Assembly: GCA_028284805.1 (NCBI GenBank)
Contig: JANQQZ010000044.1
Coordinates: 1 to 63,270, forward strand
DNA length: 63,270 bases
Source of the DNA: Phycisphaerales bacterium
Lineage (GTDB): Bacteria > Planctomycetota > Phycisphaerae > Phycisphaerales > UBA1924
Reading direction: 5' to 3'
In this document: positions 10,491-20,000 of the stretch, one piece after another
Layout: every line of letters begins with the position of its first letter
Position numbering within the stretch: the stretch's first letter is position 1
Notes under the pieces: model-generated
Seen by the model: the letters and a program-made list of their open reading frames with translations, nothing else
What the model was told of the DNA's origin: nothing
Databases searched by the model: none
Program-made: the position numbers and the translations under genes

Positions 10491-11130
10491 ACCGAAACTG
10501 CTCGAGCACGAGTACGACGGCATCCGCGAGTTCGACAACCCGACGCCGGGCTGGTGGCACGCCCTGTTCTTCGGCATCGTCGGGTTCTCGGTGTTCTACC
10601 TGATGATCTCGACGGGCAGCCCGCTCTACGACACCCCGATCATGAGCCACGACAAGGACAAGCTGGCCTGGATCAAGAGCCTGTTCGGCGAGCTCGGGGA
10701 GCTCGAGCCGACCGAGGCGACGATCGTTCGGTACTACGCCGACCCGGCCGACGAGTACGCGGGGCAGTGGATGCCCTACGCCGAGAGCCTCTTCAAGGCC
10801 AACTGCGTGAGCTGCCACGGCGCCAACGGCGAGGGCTCTGTCGGCCCGAACCTGACGGACGACGCGTTCATCAACGTCGCTTCGGTGACCGACATCTACG
10901 ACATCATCCAGAACGGCGCCAACGCGGGCGCGATGCCCGCGTGGGGCAACCGTTTCCACCCGAACGACGTGGTGCTGCTGTCGAGCTATGTCGCCAACAT
11001 GCGCGGCCAGAACCTACCGGGCCTTCCGCCGGACGGCGAGGTGCCTGCTCCCTGGCCGACTCTGGACGAGATCGGGGGGGCTGCTCCGGAAGAGTTCACG
11101 GAGGATGAGGAGAACGCCGGCGCCGGCTGA
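10480..11130 (+). CDS. ccoP: cbb3 oxidase subunit CcoP, single-haem form
   Basis: 216 residues from a GTG preceded by GGAGGAG. The N-terminal FixP-type domain (IREFDNPTPGWWHALFFGIV) has one membrane helix and is followed by one cytochrome c domain with CVSCH and a distal Met in GAMPAWG. Classical CcoP has two CXXCH haem sites and is longer; only one is present here, and the region where the other would stand is an acidic linker. It would pass electrons to CcoO/CcoN on the periplasmic side. It overlaps ccoQ by 11 bp, and ccoG follows after 30 bp. Confidence 0.9.
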   Translation: MAHEPKLLEHEYDGIREFDNPTPGWWHALFFGIVGFSVFYLMISTGSPLYDTPIMSHDKDKLAWIKSLFGELGELEPTEATIVRYYADPADEYAGQWMPYAESLFKANCVSCHGANGEGSVGPNLTDDAFINVASVTDIYDIIQNGANAGAMPAWGNRFHPNDVVLLSSYVANMRGQNLPGLPPDGEVPAPWPTLDEIGGAAPEEFTEDEENAGAG

Positions 11131-11160
11131 CGACGGCGCGGCCGATCAAGGGAGGACGGC

Positions 11161-12576
11161 ATGTCCACCGCCACCGCTCAGGATCGCGTGCTCTCGACGC
11201 TGAACGCCGACGGCACCCGGCGCTGGCTGCGACCGAAACCCGCACCGGGTCGCTTCCTCAATGCCCGGCGGGCGGTTGGCTACGCGCTCATCGCGATCTT
11301 CGTTTCGCTGCCGCACCTGCGCATCGCGGGCAAGCCCCCGCTGCTGCTCGACATCGCGGCTCGCGAGTTCACATTCTTCGGCACGACGCTCTACCCGACC
11401 GACACCCTGCTGCTCGCGCTGCTGATGCTGAGCGTCTTCCTCTCGATCTTCTTTCTGACCGCGCTCTTCGGGCGCGTCTGGTGCGGATGGGCCTGTCCGC
11501 AGACGGTCTATCTCGAGCTCGTCTACCGCCCCATCGAGCGTCTGCTCGAGGGGATGCCCGGGCGGAAGGCAAAGAAGGGCGCGTGGCGCAAGCCGCTGCG
11601 GTTTGTCATCTATCTCGTACTCTCGTTCGGGCTCGCGAACACCTTCCTCGCGTACTTCGTCGGGACCGATCGTCTGAGCCAGTGGGTGCTGCACTCCCCG
11701 ACCGAGCACTGGGGTGCGTTCCTGCTGGTCGTCGCGGTCACGGGCCTGATGATGTTCGACTTCGGGTTCTTCCGCGAGCAGTTGTGCATCGTCGCGTGCC
11801 CTTACGGGCGGTTCCAGAGCGTCATGCTGGACCGCAACTCGCTCATCATCAGCTACGACCCGAACCGCGGGGAGCCCCGCGGCAAGAAGAAGCGGAAGCC
11901 CAAGCAGGACGTCGCGCTGCCAGTCGTGAATGAAGAACCTCAGGGCGACTGCATCGACTGCCACATGTGCGTCACGACCTGCCCGACGGGCATCGACATC
12001 CGCGACGGGCTCCAGCTCGAGTGCGTCAACTGTGCCCAGTGCATCGATGCGTGCGACACGATCATGGATAAGATCGGCAAGCCGCGCGGGCTGATCCGGT
12101 ATGGCTCGCAGGCCACCGTGCTCGACCAGGCCAAGCAGCGGTTCATCCGCCCCCGCACGATCATCTACCCGACGCTGATCCTCGGGCTCGTGACCGCGTT
12201 CACGATCCTGCTGGCGACCAGGCAACCCGCGTTCGTCAACGTGCTGCGTGGACCGGGCGCGCCGTTCACGATCGTCGAGAGCATGGTTGTGAACCCTGCG
12301 GTGATCAAGGTGCAGAACCGCGCGCCGGAGCCCGTGACGTACAGCTTTGACATCGTCAACGCGCAGGGTGAGATCTTCGTGCCGACCGGCGCGGTGGTCG
12401 TCGCCCCGGGGGAGACGGTCGAAACCCAGGTGCAGATCCGAGTCGTCGCTGAGACGTTCGCCCAGTCGCCCGACAGCAAGTTCCAGGCCCAGGTGCGCGT
12501 CCAGGGCGACGACGGGTTCGAGAAGGTCGTCGAGCATCGCCTGCTCGGCCCCGCCAACGGAGTGATGGATCCATGA
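11161..12576 (+). CDS. ccoG: cbb3 oxidase accessory protein CcoG/FixG/RdxA (ferredoxin-like, membrane)
   Basis: 471 residues. Several membrane helices come first, with CGWACPQTVYLEL after the second and EQLCIVACPYGRFQS after later ones. Two 4Fe-4S motifs follow (CIDCHMCVTTCP and CVNCAQCIDACD), then another helix and an immunoglobulin-like C-terminal domain. CcoG is implicated in Cu(II) reduction and copper delivery during cbb3 assembly. Its 3' end overlaps ccoH by four bases (ATGA). Confidence 0.94.
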   Translation: MSTATAQDRVLSTLNADGTRRWLRPKPAPGRFLNARRAVGYALIAIFVSLPHLRIAGKPPLLLDIAAREFTFFGTTLYPTDTLLLALLMLSVFLSIFFLTALFGRVWCGWACPQTVYLELVYRPIERLLEGMPGRKAKKGAWRKPLRFVIYLVLSFGLANTFLAYFVGTDRLSQWVLHSPTEHWGAFLLVVAVTGLMMFDFGFFREQLCIVACPYGRFQSVMLDRNSLIISYDPNRGEPRGKKKRKPKQDVALPVVNEEPQGDCIDCHMCVTTCPTGIDIRDGLQLECVNCAQCIDACDTIMDKIGKPRGLIRYGSQATVLDQAKQRFIRPRTIIYPTLILGLVTAFTILLATRQPAFVNVLRGPGAPFTIVESMVVNPAVIKVQNRAPEPVTYSFDIVNAQGEIFVPTGAVVVAPGETVETQVQIRVVAETFAQSPDSKFQAQVRVQGDDGFEKVVEHRLLGPANGVMDP

Positions 12577-13106
12577 GTGCGCAGCCCCGAGCTCTTCGCG
12601 AGAAACTGGTCTGGCCCGGCATCGTCTTCTTCCTGATCGGCACGAGCGTGACGCTCATGTCGATCACGCTCTTCCTCGCCGTGTCGGACCGCTCGTTCGG
12701 CGTGGAGGAGGACTACTACGCCAAGGCGGTCTCGTGGGACGAGGACGCTGCCGATCGGGCAGCGTCAGACGCGCTGGGGTGGACGGCGAGCGTCGAGCTC
12801 GCGCCGGAGTTGGACCTTTCCGGCTCTCGCGCGGTGATGGTCGTGCTGACGGACGCCCAGGGCGAACCGGTGGACGCGACCGCCTCGGACGTGTTCGCGT
12901 TCCACCACGCCCGTCGGAACCAGACGGTGACCTTCCCGCTGACCCGCATCGCCCCCGGGCGGTACTCGGCGGGGGCGCCGCTGCACCGCGAGGGGCTCTG
13001 GCAGCTGCGGTTCCGGTTCTCCCACGGGCGGGACGTTTTCCTGACCACAACCGACCTCTCGACAGAGAGCGGCGGGCCTGACGGCGGTGAGACCGGTGGA
13101 CGCTGA
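12573..13106 (+). CDS. ccoH: FixH/CcoH family assembly protein
   Basis: 177 residues: an N-terminal membrane helix (WPGIVFFLIGTSVTLMSITL), the segment DRSFGVEEDYYAKAVSWDEDA typical of FixH, and a beta-rich periplasmic domain ending in RFSHGRDVFLTTTDL. It is needed for assembly or stability of cbb3 oxidase in characterised systems. It starts inside the ccoG stop (ATGA) and its end overlaps the next gene. Confidence 0.88.
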   Translation: MSAQPRALREKLVWPGIVFFLIGTSVTLMSITLFLAVSDRSFGVEEDYYAKAVSWDEDAADRAASDALGWTASVELAPELDLSGSRAVMVVLTDAQGEPVDATASDVFAFHHARRNQTVTFPLTRIAPGRYSAGAPLHREGLWQLRFRFSHGRDVFLTTTDLSTESGGPDGGETGGR

Positions 13107-13857
13107 ACTGCTCGGCCTGATCGCGACGGTGATCGCCGCCAGCGTGGTCGGCAGCCTGCACTGCGCCGGTATGTGCGGGGCATTCGTGGCGATGGCGGTC
13201 GGGCTCGATCGCGGCGCATCAAGGACACGCTTGCACGCGGCATACAACCTCGGGCGGCTTGCGACGTACAGCGCGATCGGTGCAGCCGCTGGCGGGATCG
13301 GTGCCGCCTTTGATCTTGGCGGACAGGCGCTGGGCCTGCAGCGGGCCGCCATCGGGCTCGCCGCCGCGACAATGATCACGATCGGGCTGATCGGGCTCGC
13401 TCGCTCGTTCGGGGTGCGGCTTCCCGCCTTCAAGGGGCCCCGCGTCTTTGAGGAGCTGTTCGTCAAGCTTCACGGGATTGCCTCGAAGCTGACCCCGACG
13501 AAGCGTGCCGCGGCGATCGGCCTGATGACGGGACTGCTGCCCTGCGGCTGGCTCTACGCCTTTGCGTTGCTCGCGGCGGGGACGTCGCACCCGGTCGCGG
13601 GCGCGATCGTGATGGGCGCCTTCTGGCTGGGCACGCTTCCGATCCTGATTTCGCTCGGCGCGGGCGTGCGTGCGCTCGCCGGCACACTTGGAAGGCACGC
13701 CCCGCGCGCGATGTCGCTGGTCATCGTCGTGCTGGGTGTGATCGCGGCGACCGACCGAGGCGGGCGGACCTTTGCAGAGATGAGCACGGGGCTTCAGGCT
13801 TCGACCGATGTGCCAACGCCTGACACCGAGTTGCCCTGCTGCGGCACCACGCCATGA
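13087..13857 (+). CDS. SafE/UreH-like membrane protein (DsbD-type transmembrane family) in the cbb3 operon
   Basis: 256 residues with six or so membrane helices and the motif GSLHCAGMCGAFVA near the N-terminus, typical of TauE/SafE-annotated proteins found beside ccoI. A second conserved block is GLLPCGWLYAFALLAAG. The cysteine pairs resemble CcdA/DsbD-type helices, and a role in copper or thiol handling for oxidase maturation is inferred. It overlaps ccoH by 20 bp (a GTG at 13096 is an alternative start) and ccoI by four bases. Confidence 0.82.
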   Translation: MRPVDAELLGLIATVIAASVVGSLHCAGMCGAFVAMAVGLDRGASRTRLHAAYNLGRLATYSAIGAAAGGIGAAFDLGGQALGLQRAAIGLAAATMITIGLIGLARSFGVRLPAFKGPRVFEELFVKLHGIASKLTPTKRAAAIGLMTGLLPCGWLYAFALLAAGTSHPVAGAIVMGAFWLGTLPILISLGAGVRALAGTLGRHAPRAMSLVIVVLGVIAATDRGGRTFAEMSTGLQASTDVPTPDTELPCCGTTP

Positions 13858-16316
13858 CGACGCTGCCCGCCCATCCCGCCGCCGATCGGCGAGCCGAGGC
13901 TACGGACGTCGCGTGCACGCACTGCAGCCTTCCGGTGCCTGCGGGGCTCGTCGAGCACGGCGCCGAGCAGCAGTTCTGCTGCGGGGCGTGCCGGATCGCG
14001 TACGCCGCCATCCGCGAGTGCGGGCTCGACGCGTACTACGACCTGCGCCGTCGTCTCGAGGCGGATGCGACCCCCGCATCAGCGTCGGGGCACCGGTTCG
14101 CCGAGTTCGACGACGAGGTGTTCGCGGAGCGTCATGTGCGCACCATGCCCGACGGTCTCCGGACCTGCGAGCTGTACGTCGAGGGCGTGCACTGCGCCGC
14201 CTGTGTGTGGCTCGTCGAACGCCTGAGCCGCGTCGTGCCAGGTGTGGTCGGCGCGAGGCTGGATCTCGGGCGATCGCTCGTCAGCCTCGTGTGGGACCCC
14301 ACCCGTGTCGAGCTCTCGGCGGTCGCGCGGGGGCTCGACCGGCTCGGGTACCGCCCGCACCCGGCGACGCAGCGCCGCGCCCGCGAGTCGCGGAAGCAGG
14401 CCGACCGGGCCTCGCTCATCCGGATCGGCGTCGCGGGCGCGTGCGCGGGCAACGTGATGCTGCTCGCCGCTGCTCTCTACTCGGGCATGCTCGACGGCAT
14501 CGAGGACTCGACGCGCCACGCCTTCCGCCTGCTCTCGGCGGGCATCGGGCTCGTCGCGATCCTGTGGCCGGGCCGTGTGTTCTTCCAGGGCGCCCTCGCC
14601 GCGCTGCGGGCCAGGACCTGGCACCTCGACATGCCCATTGCCATCGCGTTGGGGGCGGGCACCGTCACTGGCGTGATCTTCGCCCTACGCGGCGAGGGCG
14701 AGATCTACTTCGACTCGGTCACGATGCTCGTCTTCCTGCTGCTCTTCGGGCGGTGGCTTCAGGAGCGGGGCATGCGCGCCGCCGCCGACTCCATCGACCT
14801 CCGCAACGCCCTCACCCCGACCACCACGCACCGCGTCGAAACCGATGGCACCTGCCGCGACATCCCGACCGAGGCGGTCGAAGCCGGGGACACGGTTGAG
14901 GTCCGGGTGGGCGAGACCTGCCCGGTCGACGGCGTTGTCGTGAGCGGCACGACACACATCGACCAAGCCGTGCTCACGGGCGAGCCGAGACCGATCGCCG
15001 TCGGTGAGGGAGACGCGGTGCCTGCCGGTGCGGTCAACACAACCTCGGTGCTCCGTGTGCGGGCTCAGGCTGTGGGCGCCGAGACTCGCATCGGGCGTGT
15101 GCTCGACAGCATCGCGAGGCTGAGCCGCGAGCGCCTGCCCGTGATCGGCCGCGCCGACCGAGTCGCCAAGCCCTTCGTGATCGTTGTCACGTCCCTCGCC
15201 GCGTTGTGCATGCTGATCTGGCTGCATCGGGGCTGGGAGCTTGCGCTCGACCACGCGACGGCGCTGCTCATCGTCGCATGCCCCTGTGCGCTTGCGCTCG
15301 CGACACCCCTCGTGACGGCCGTCGCGATCGGAGACTCTGCACGACGCGGAAGACTCATCAAGGGCGCCGACGTCTTCGATCGCATGCGGCTCTGCTCGCG
15401 TGTCTTCCTCGACAAGACCGGCACGGTCACGCAGGGCAGGTTCGAGGTCCGATCGATCTCGGGGGACCGTTGCCTTGTTCCGCTCGCGGCAGCCGTCGAG
15501 CGCGAGACACCGCACCCCATTGCCGGTGCGATCGCGGCGCTCGACGTGAGCCGAGAGGCATCAGAGGTCGAAGTCCGCATCGGGCAGGGGGTCGCGGGAA
15601 CCGTCGACGGGGCGCGTGTCGCGGTCGGCAAGCGGGGCTACGTCGAGGCCATGACCGGCACGGACTGCGAGTGCCTCACGGCGGACGCCGCGGCCGCGAT
15701 CGGGCTTGGCCAGTCTGCGGTGTTCGTCGCGGATTCGTCCGGGCGGTGTGCCGTGATCGCGTTGGGCGATGAGATTCGCGAGGACGCCCGCGCGATGATC
15801 GACGAGTTGAAGGCCGGCGGGCGGCGTGTGTCCATTCTCTCGGGTGACAACCCCGACACAGTCCGCCTGATCGCGGCACGCCTCGGTCTCGGACCTGAGG
15901 ACGCGATTGGTGGCATGTCCCCCGACGAGAAGCTCGGCGTCATCGAGCACGCACTCCTGGAAGGCCCGGTTGCGATGGTCGGCGATGGTGTCAACGACGC
16001 GGCAGCCCTCGCCAAGGCGACATGCGGCATCGCTGTGCACGGCGGGGCCGAGGCCTCTCTCGCGGCCGCCGACGTGTACATCACCGAGGACGACCTCGGG
16101 CAGATCACCGACCTTGCCGACGGGTCCCATCGCGTCGTCCGAGCGGTCAAGGCCTGCCTGACGGTCTCGCTCGGCTACAACACGGTTGCCGCCAGCATCG
16201 CCCTCGCCGGTCTGATGTCCCCCCTGCTTGCGGCGGTGCTGATGCCCGCCAGTTCGCTCACCGTGGTCCTGATGGCGCTTGGGTTGGGAAGATCTGCGGC
16301 GAGGGCCCCGCGATGA
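13854..16316 (+). CDS. ccoI: Copper-translocating P1B-type ATPase CcoI/FixI
   Basis: 820 residues. It begins with a cysteine-rich metal-binding segment ([21 protein letters not shown]), then an HMA domain whose metal site reads CAACVW. Membrane helices, the TGE actuator loop (LTGEPRPI), the CPC ion motif ([13 protein letters not shown]), phosphorylation site [11 protein letters not shown] motif (TPHPIAGAI) and [10 protein letters not shown] hinge follow in order. It pumps copper toward the periplasmic side for cbb3 assembly. ATGA overlaps at both ends show tight coupling with its neighbours. Confidence 0.95.
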   Translation: MTTLPAHPAADRRAEATDVACTHCSLPVPAGLVEHGAEQQFCCGACRIAYAAIRECGLDAYYDLRRRLEADATPASASGHRFAEFDDEVFAERHVRTMPDGLRTCELYVEGVHCAACVWLVERLSRVVPGVVGARLDLGRSLVSLVWDPTRVELSAVARGLDRLGYRPHPATQRRARESRKQADRASLIRIGVAGACAGNVMLLAAALYSGMLDGIEDSTRHAFRLLSAGIGLVAILWPGRVFFQGALAALRARTWHLDMPIAIALGAGTVTGVIFALRGEGEIYFDSVTMLVFLLLFGRWLQERGMRAAADSIDLRNALTPTTTHRVETDGTCRDIPTEAVEAGDTVEVRVGETCPVDGVVVSGTTHIDQAVLTGEPRPIAVGEGDAVPAGAVNTTSVLRVRAQAVGAETRIGRVLDSIARLSRERLPVIGRADRVAKPFVIVVTSLAALCMLIWLHRGWELALDHATALLIVACPCALALATPLVTAVAIGDSARRGRLIKGADVFDRMRLCSRVFLDKTGTVTQGRFEVRSISGDRCLVPLAAAVERETPHPIAGAIAALDVSREASEVEVRIGQGVAGTVDGARVAVGKRGYVEAMTGTDCECLTADAAAAIGLGQSAVFVADSSGRCAVIALGDEIREDARAMIDELKAGGRRVSILSGDNPDTVRLIAARLGLGPEDAIGGMSPDEKLGVIEHALLEGPVAMVGDGVNDAAALAKATCGIAVHGGAEASLAAADVYITEDDLGQITDLADGSHRVVRAVKACLTVSLGYNTVAASIALAGLMSPLLAAVLMPASSLTVVLMALGLGRSAARAPR

Positions 16317-16510
16317 GCGCGATTTGGATCGTGCTGCCCCTGGCGATCCTGTTCGCGGCAATCGCGGTCGGCGCGTTCATCTGGACGGTGAAGTCGGGCC
16401 AACTCGACGACCTGGACACGCCCGCCGTCCGGCCGCTGGTGGACGACGCCGACGAGCACTCACCCGCTGATCGCCCCGCCGCAGGTGCCGACTCGGCTCC
16501 TGGAAAGTGA
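16313..16510 (+). CDS. ccoS: cbb3 oxidase maturation protein CcoS
   Basis: 65 residues beginning [20 protein letters not shown]. One membrane helix is followed by [19 protein letters not shown], the conserved CcoS block (W-x3-SGQFDDLxxPA), and a hydrophilic tail. It is required for haem/copper insertion in characterised cbb3 oxidases. The ATG overlaps the ccoI stop (ATGA). It closes the oxidase operon, 33 bp before tRNA-Gly. Confidence 0.92.
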   Translation: MSAIWIVLPLAILFAAIAVGAFIWTVKSGQLDDLDTPAVRPLVDDADEHSPADRPAAGADSAPGK

Positions 16511-16543
16511 CCGAGCGGGGAATCGTGCTAGACTCTGCCTGAT

Positions 16544-16615
16544 GCGGGCGTAGCTCAATGGTAGAGCGTCAGCCTTCCAAGCTGAATGTTGACGGTTCGA
16601 GTCCGTTCGCCCGCT
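16544..16615 (+). tRNA. tRNA-Gly (TCC)
   Basis: Cloverleaf with acceptor GCGGGCG/CGCCCGC, discriminator T, anticodon arm CAGC-CTTCCAA-GCTG (anticodon TCC) and T-loop TTCGAGT. It is 72 nt long, as expected for this isotype. Confidence 0.95.
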
Positions 16616-16703
16616 TTGGCCGAGTCTGGATAGCAATACCGGAGTGCTCTGGCGGGCGTGCCGGGCGAGACCTATACTCGCGGCCTGACAATCTGGAGCC
16701 CAC

Positions 16704-16777
16704 GCGGGCGTAGCTCAATTGGATAGAGCACCTGACTACGGATCAGGAGGTTGAGGGTTCGAATCCTTCCGCCCGTG
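16704..16777 (+). tRNA. tRNA-Arg (ACG)
   Basis: Cloverleaf with acceptor GCGGGCG/CGCCCGT (first pair G-U), discriminator G, anticodon arm CCTGA-CTACGGA-TCAGG (anticodon ACG) and T-loop TTCGAAT. It is followed at once by a strong terminator. Confidence 0.94.
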
Positions 16778-16783
16778 CTTCTG

Positions 16784-16805
16784 ACGCCCCGTGAGGGGCG
16801 TTTTT
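16784..16805 (+). terminator. Rho-independent terminator after tRNA-Arg
   Basis: ACGCCCC-GTGA-GGGGCGT forms a 7-bp GC-rich stem with a 4-base loop whose 3' arm runs into a T-run (TTTTT). It ends the tRNA-Gly/tRNA-Arg transcript and perhaps the oxidase operon. Confidence 0.85.
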
Positions 16806-17051
16806 CATGGACTGAGGCCAACCTGTCCGGGTGTGTCCCGGCCCGGTTCCACACCGAACAAGGGATCCGCTGGAACTGAAACCGTGGCGGATCGGTCTCC
16901 CGACCCTGCGGGCGTGCCGCCATCCAAACCGGCACGGAGGAATCGGTTCGCTGACTGAGCCCAGGAAGCTCGCGTTCACGTCGAAGCTATCGTCTTCGGT
17001 GGACGTGGTGTCAGTCTCGGCGCCCTCGCTACCTTCAGCCTGTGAAGGATC

Positions 17052-20000
17052 TCACCCGCGGCGGCGGCGTGCTGCGGCGAGAATACCAACCGCGAGAGTT
17101 CCCGCGACGCCGGGTGCTGGGATCCGGTAGGTCACGACGCCGGTCGTCAAGAGTTGATCGGTCTCGAATGACCCGATGCCGTCGTAGTCGATCGACGCGA
17201 AGTCACCGACAAGGTCGGCGTTCGTCCAGTCGAAGAGCCGGTACGAAACGCCGTCGAGCGCGATGAGGTCCGACGGCGCGACACCACGGCCGAACTCCAG
17301 TAGCAGGTGTCCGTCGATGACCGCATCGACCTGGGCGTCCCCGCCGCCGTCGAAGCGGATCAGCGTGCCCCACTGGTCGTCCTCGAACACCACGCGCAGT
17401 GCGCTCTCGGTCTGCAGCTCGAATCTGTCGGTAACGACGATGTCGATGACGGGGACACCGCCTCGCCTGGAATCGCTGTCGGCTTCGCGGTCCCACAGGC
17501 GGAGCGTCTCGTCGGCGCGAACGTCAATCCTGTCGATCCGACCGTCGCTGGGGATCGTGTTTCGCGACACTCCAACGACATTCAGACCGACGGACCCACG
17601 CAGGTCGGCAAAGCCGATGTGGTCAGCTTCGATCTCAACCGCGTTGAACGCGGTGTCGGCCAGGTTCGCTCCCCAGACGTCCGTATCCTCGAATCGGTTC
17701 GCACCCGTGAAAGCGGAACCTCGGAAATCGGCACCGGTGGCAAGCGTCTCGAAGAACGTTGCATCGGTGAAGTCCATCGCTTGGGCGACCACGTCCGTGA
17801 GGTCCGCCTGGCCGAAGTTGACGAACACGAGGTTGCCGCCCGTGAAGTCCTGCCCGGCGAGATCCCATCCAATAAAGGTGTTGGCCCGGAAGTTGATGCC
17901 TGTCAGGTCGCCCTGCTTGTAGCTCGCGGTGCTGGCTACCTGCTCTTCTGTGAGTCCACGAGCAGTCTGTCCTGCGAAGCTCGCGCCCTTGATGATGGCG
18001 TCGGTCAGATCCGCGGTACCCCACTGCACGCGGCCCTCGAATGATGCGCCGGTCAGATCAGAGTTCGTGAAGGGAACTCCCGAGATGTTCGCGTCGTCGA
18101 AGCTCGCGCCTCGGAGGCTGATGTCGCTCAGATCCCAGAAGAGCAGCGAGTTCCCCGAGAGGTTCACGCCGTCCATCTGGCCGTTCTGGTAGCTGGCGGT
18201 CGAGGTGATGGCATCGCGGAAGTTGACCGCGAAGGAATCGCTCAGATCTGCGCCCTCGATGATGGCTCCGGTCATGTCGGCGGCCGTGTAGCTCGCCTCG
18301 CTCATGTTTGCGTTGGTCAGATCGGCGCCGGAGAAGTCGCCAAGGCTTGACTGGACCAGCGCAGCACCGGGCATCGAGATGTTCGAGAAGTCCCACGTTC
18401 GGAGGTCGTTGCCGGACAGCAAGATGCCGGTCAGGTCGCCCTGCTGGTAGCTCGCCGTGGAGTACAGCTGCGCCGTCGTGAGCCCGCCTGCCGACACGGA
18501 GCCGATGAAGTCGGCGCGCTGCACCTGCGCCCCCGTGAGAATCGTGGTGTCACGCACGCCGCGGAGCTGAGCACCGCTCAGATTGGCATTGGTGAAGTTG
18601 GTATCGTCCAGACCTCCGAACGGCCCGGCATCAGTCAGGTTGGCTCCTGTGAAATCGGCACTCTGAAGGGACGTGCCCGCGAAGCGGGCTTCGCTCAGAT
18701 CTGCGCCGCGGAAGCTCGCATTGTCCGCGGTGGAATTCTCAATGAATGCTCTCTGCATGTTCTGCCCGTTGAAGTTCCAGCCGGCCAGGTCGTTCCCTGC
18801 GAGACCGACGCGCTCGAGGTCGCCGCTCTGGTAGCTGGAGGTGCTGTAGAGTTGCTCGGCGGTAAAGCCGCCGCTGGTCGTGCTGCTCAGACTCGCCCAG
18901 CTGACATCAGCCCCGCTGAAATCTGCGCCGGTGAGCTGTGTGCTTTGCAGGTTTGCTCGGTGCAGGTTGGCTCCGGAGAAATCCGCTCCTTGCAGCGACG
19001 CAAACACGAAGTCGGACCGCTCAAGGTTCTGGCTGGCGAAGTTCCACCCATCGAGATCGTTGTTACGGAGAAAGATCTCCCGCAGGTCTCCCGCCTGATA
19101 GCTGGCGGTGCTGGCAAGTTGGGCTTCGGTGAATCCCTGATCCGTCGTGCCGTCGAGCCGGGTTGCATGGATGATGGCGCCAGAGAAGTCTGCCCCGGAC
19201 AATGGCGCCCCGGCGAGTACCGCGTCAGTCAAGTTGGCGTCGCGGAACACAGCGTTTGTCAGATCAACCCTCGTGAGGATTGTCCTCTCCAAGGTGGCAC
19301 CCTCGAACGACGCACCCGCCATCGAGGCCCGCTCAAAGTCAGCCCTGGTCAGGTTTGCGCCGTCGAACACTGCGCCGTTGAGGATGGAGAACTCGAAGTC
19401 AGAAGAGCTGACATTGACCCCTGAGTAATCCCAGCCGGTCATGTCGTTGCTGCTGAGATCAAGGTTCTGCAACTGACACTTCTGGTAGTTTGCGGTGCTG
19501 TAGAGCTGCTCGGCCGTGAAGCCCCCGGCGGTGACATCGGAGAGATCGGCGCCCGTGATCGTGGCACCGTCAAAGTCAGCATCCGCAAGCAGCGTGCTGC
19601 TGAACTCTACATCGGTGAGGTTCGCGTTGCTCAGATCGGCACCGGTCAAGTCCGAGTTTCTGAACCGGGCTTCTTCGAGGTTCTGCCCGGCGAACGACCA
19701 CCCGCTGAGGTCGTTGCCCGACAGCCTGATCCGCTCCAACGAGCCGGCTTGGTAGCTGGCCGTGCTGGAGAGCTGCGACTCGCTGAGGTTTGTCGAGTCA
19801 AAGACCGCGCCCGTGACGATCGCGTTAGACAAGTCGGCGAAGCCAAGCGTGGCCCCCAGAAACGACGAACCCGATAGGTCGGCCCCGCTGAGATCCGCAG
19901 CGAACAGCTGAGCGGATCGGAAATCAATGTTTGTAAGCGTCGCGTCACTGAGGTTTGTCCTGATCAACTGACCGCTGCGGAAGCCCGACTGGTGCAGGTT

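Noticed and set aside
16672-16980. Peptides such as AEGFEPSTS or GGRIRTLNLLIRSQVLYPIE across tRNA-Arg
   Set aside because: Also a translation of the antisense of a tRNA gene, not a protein gene.
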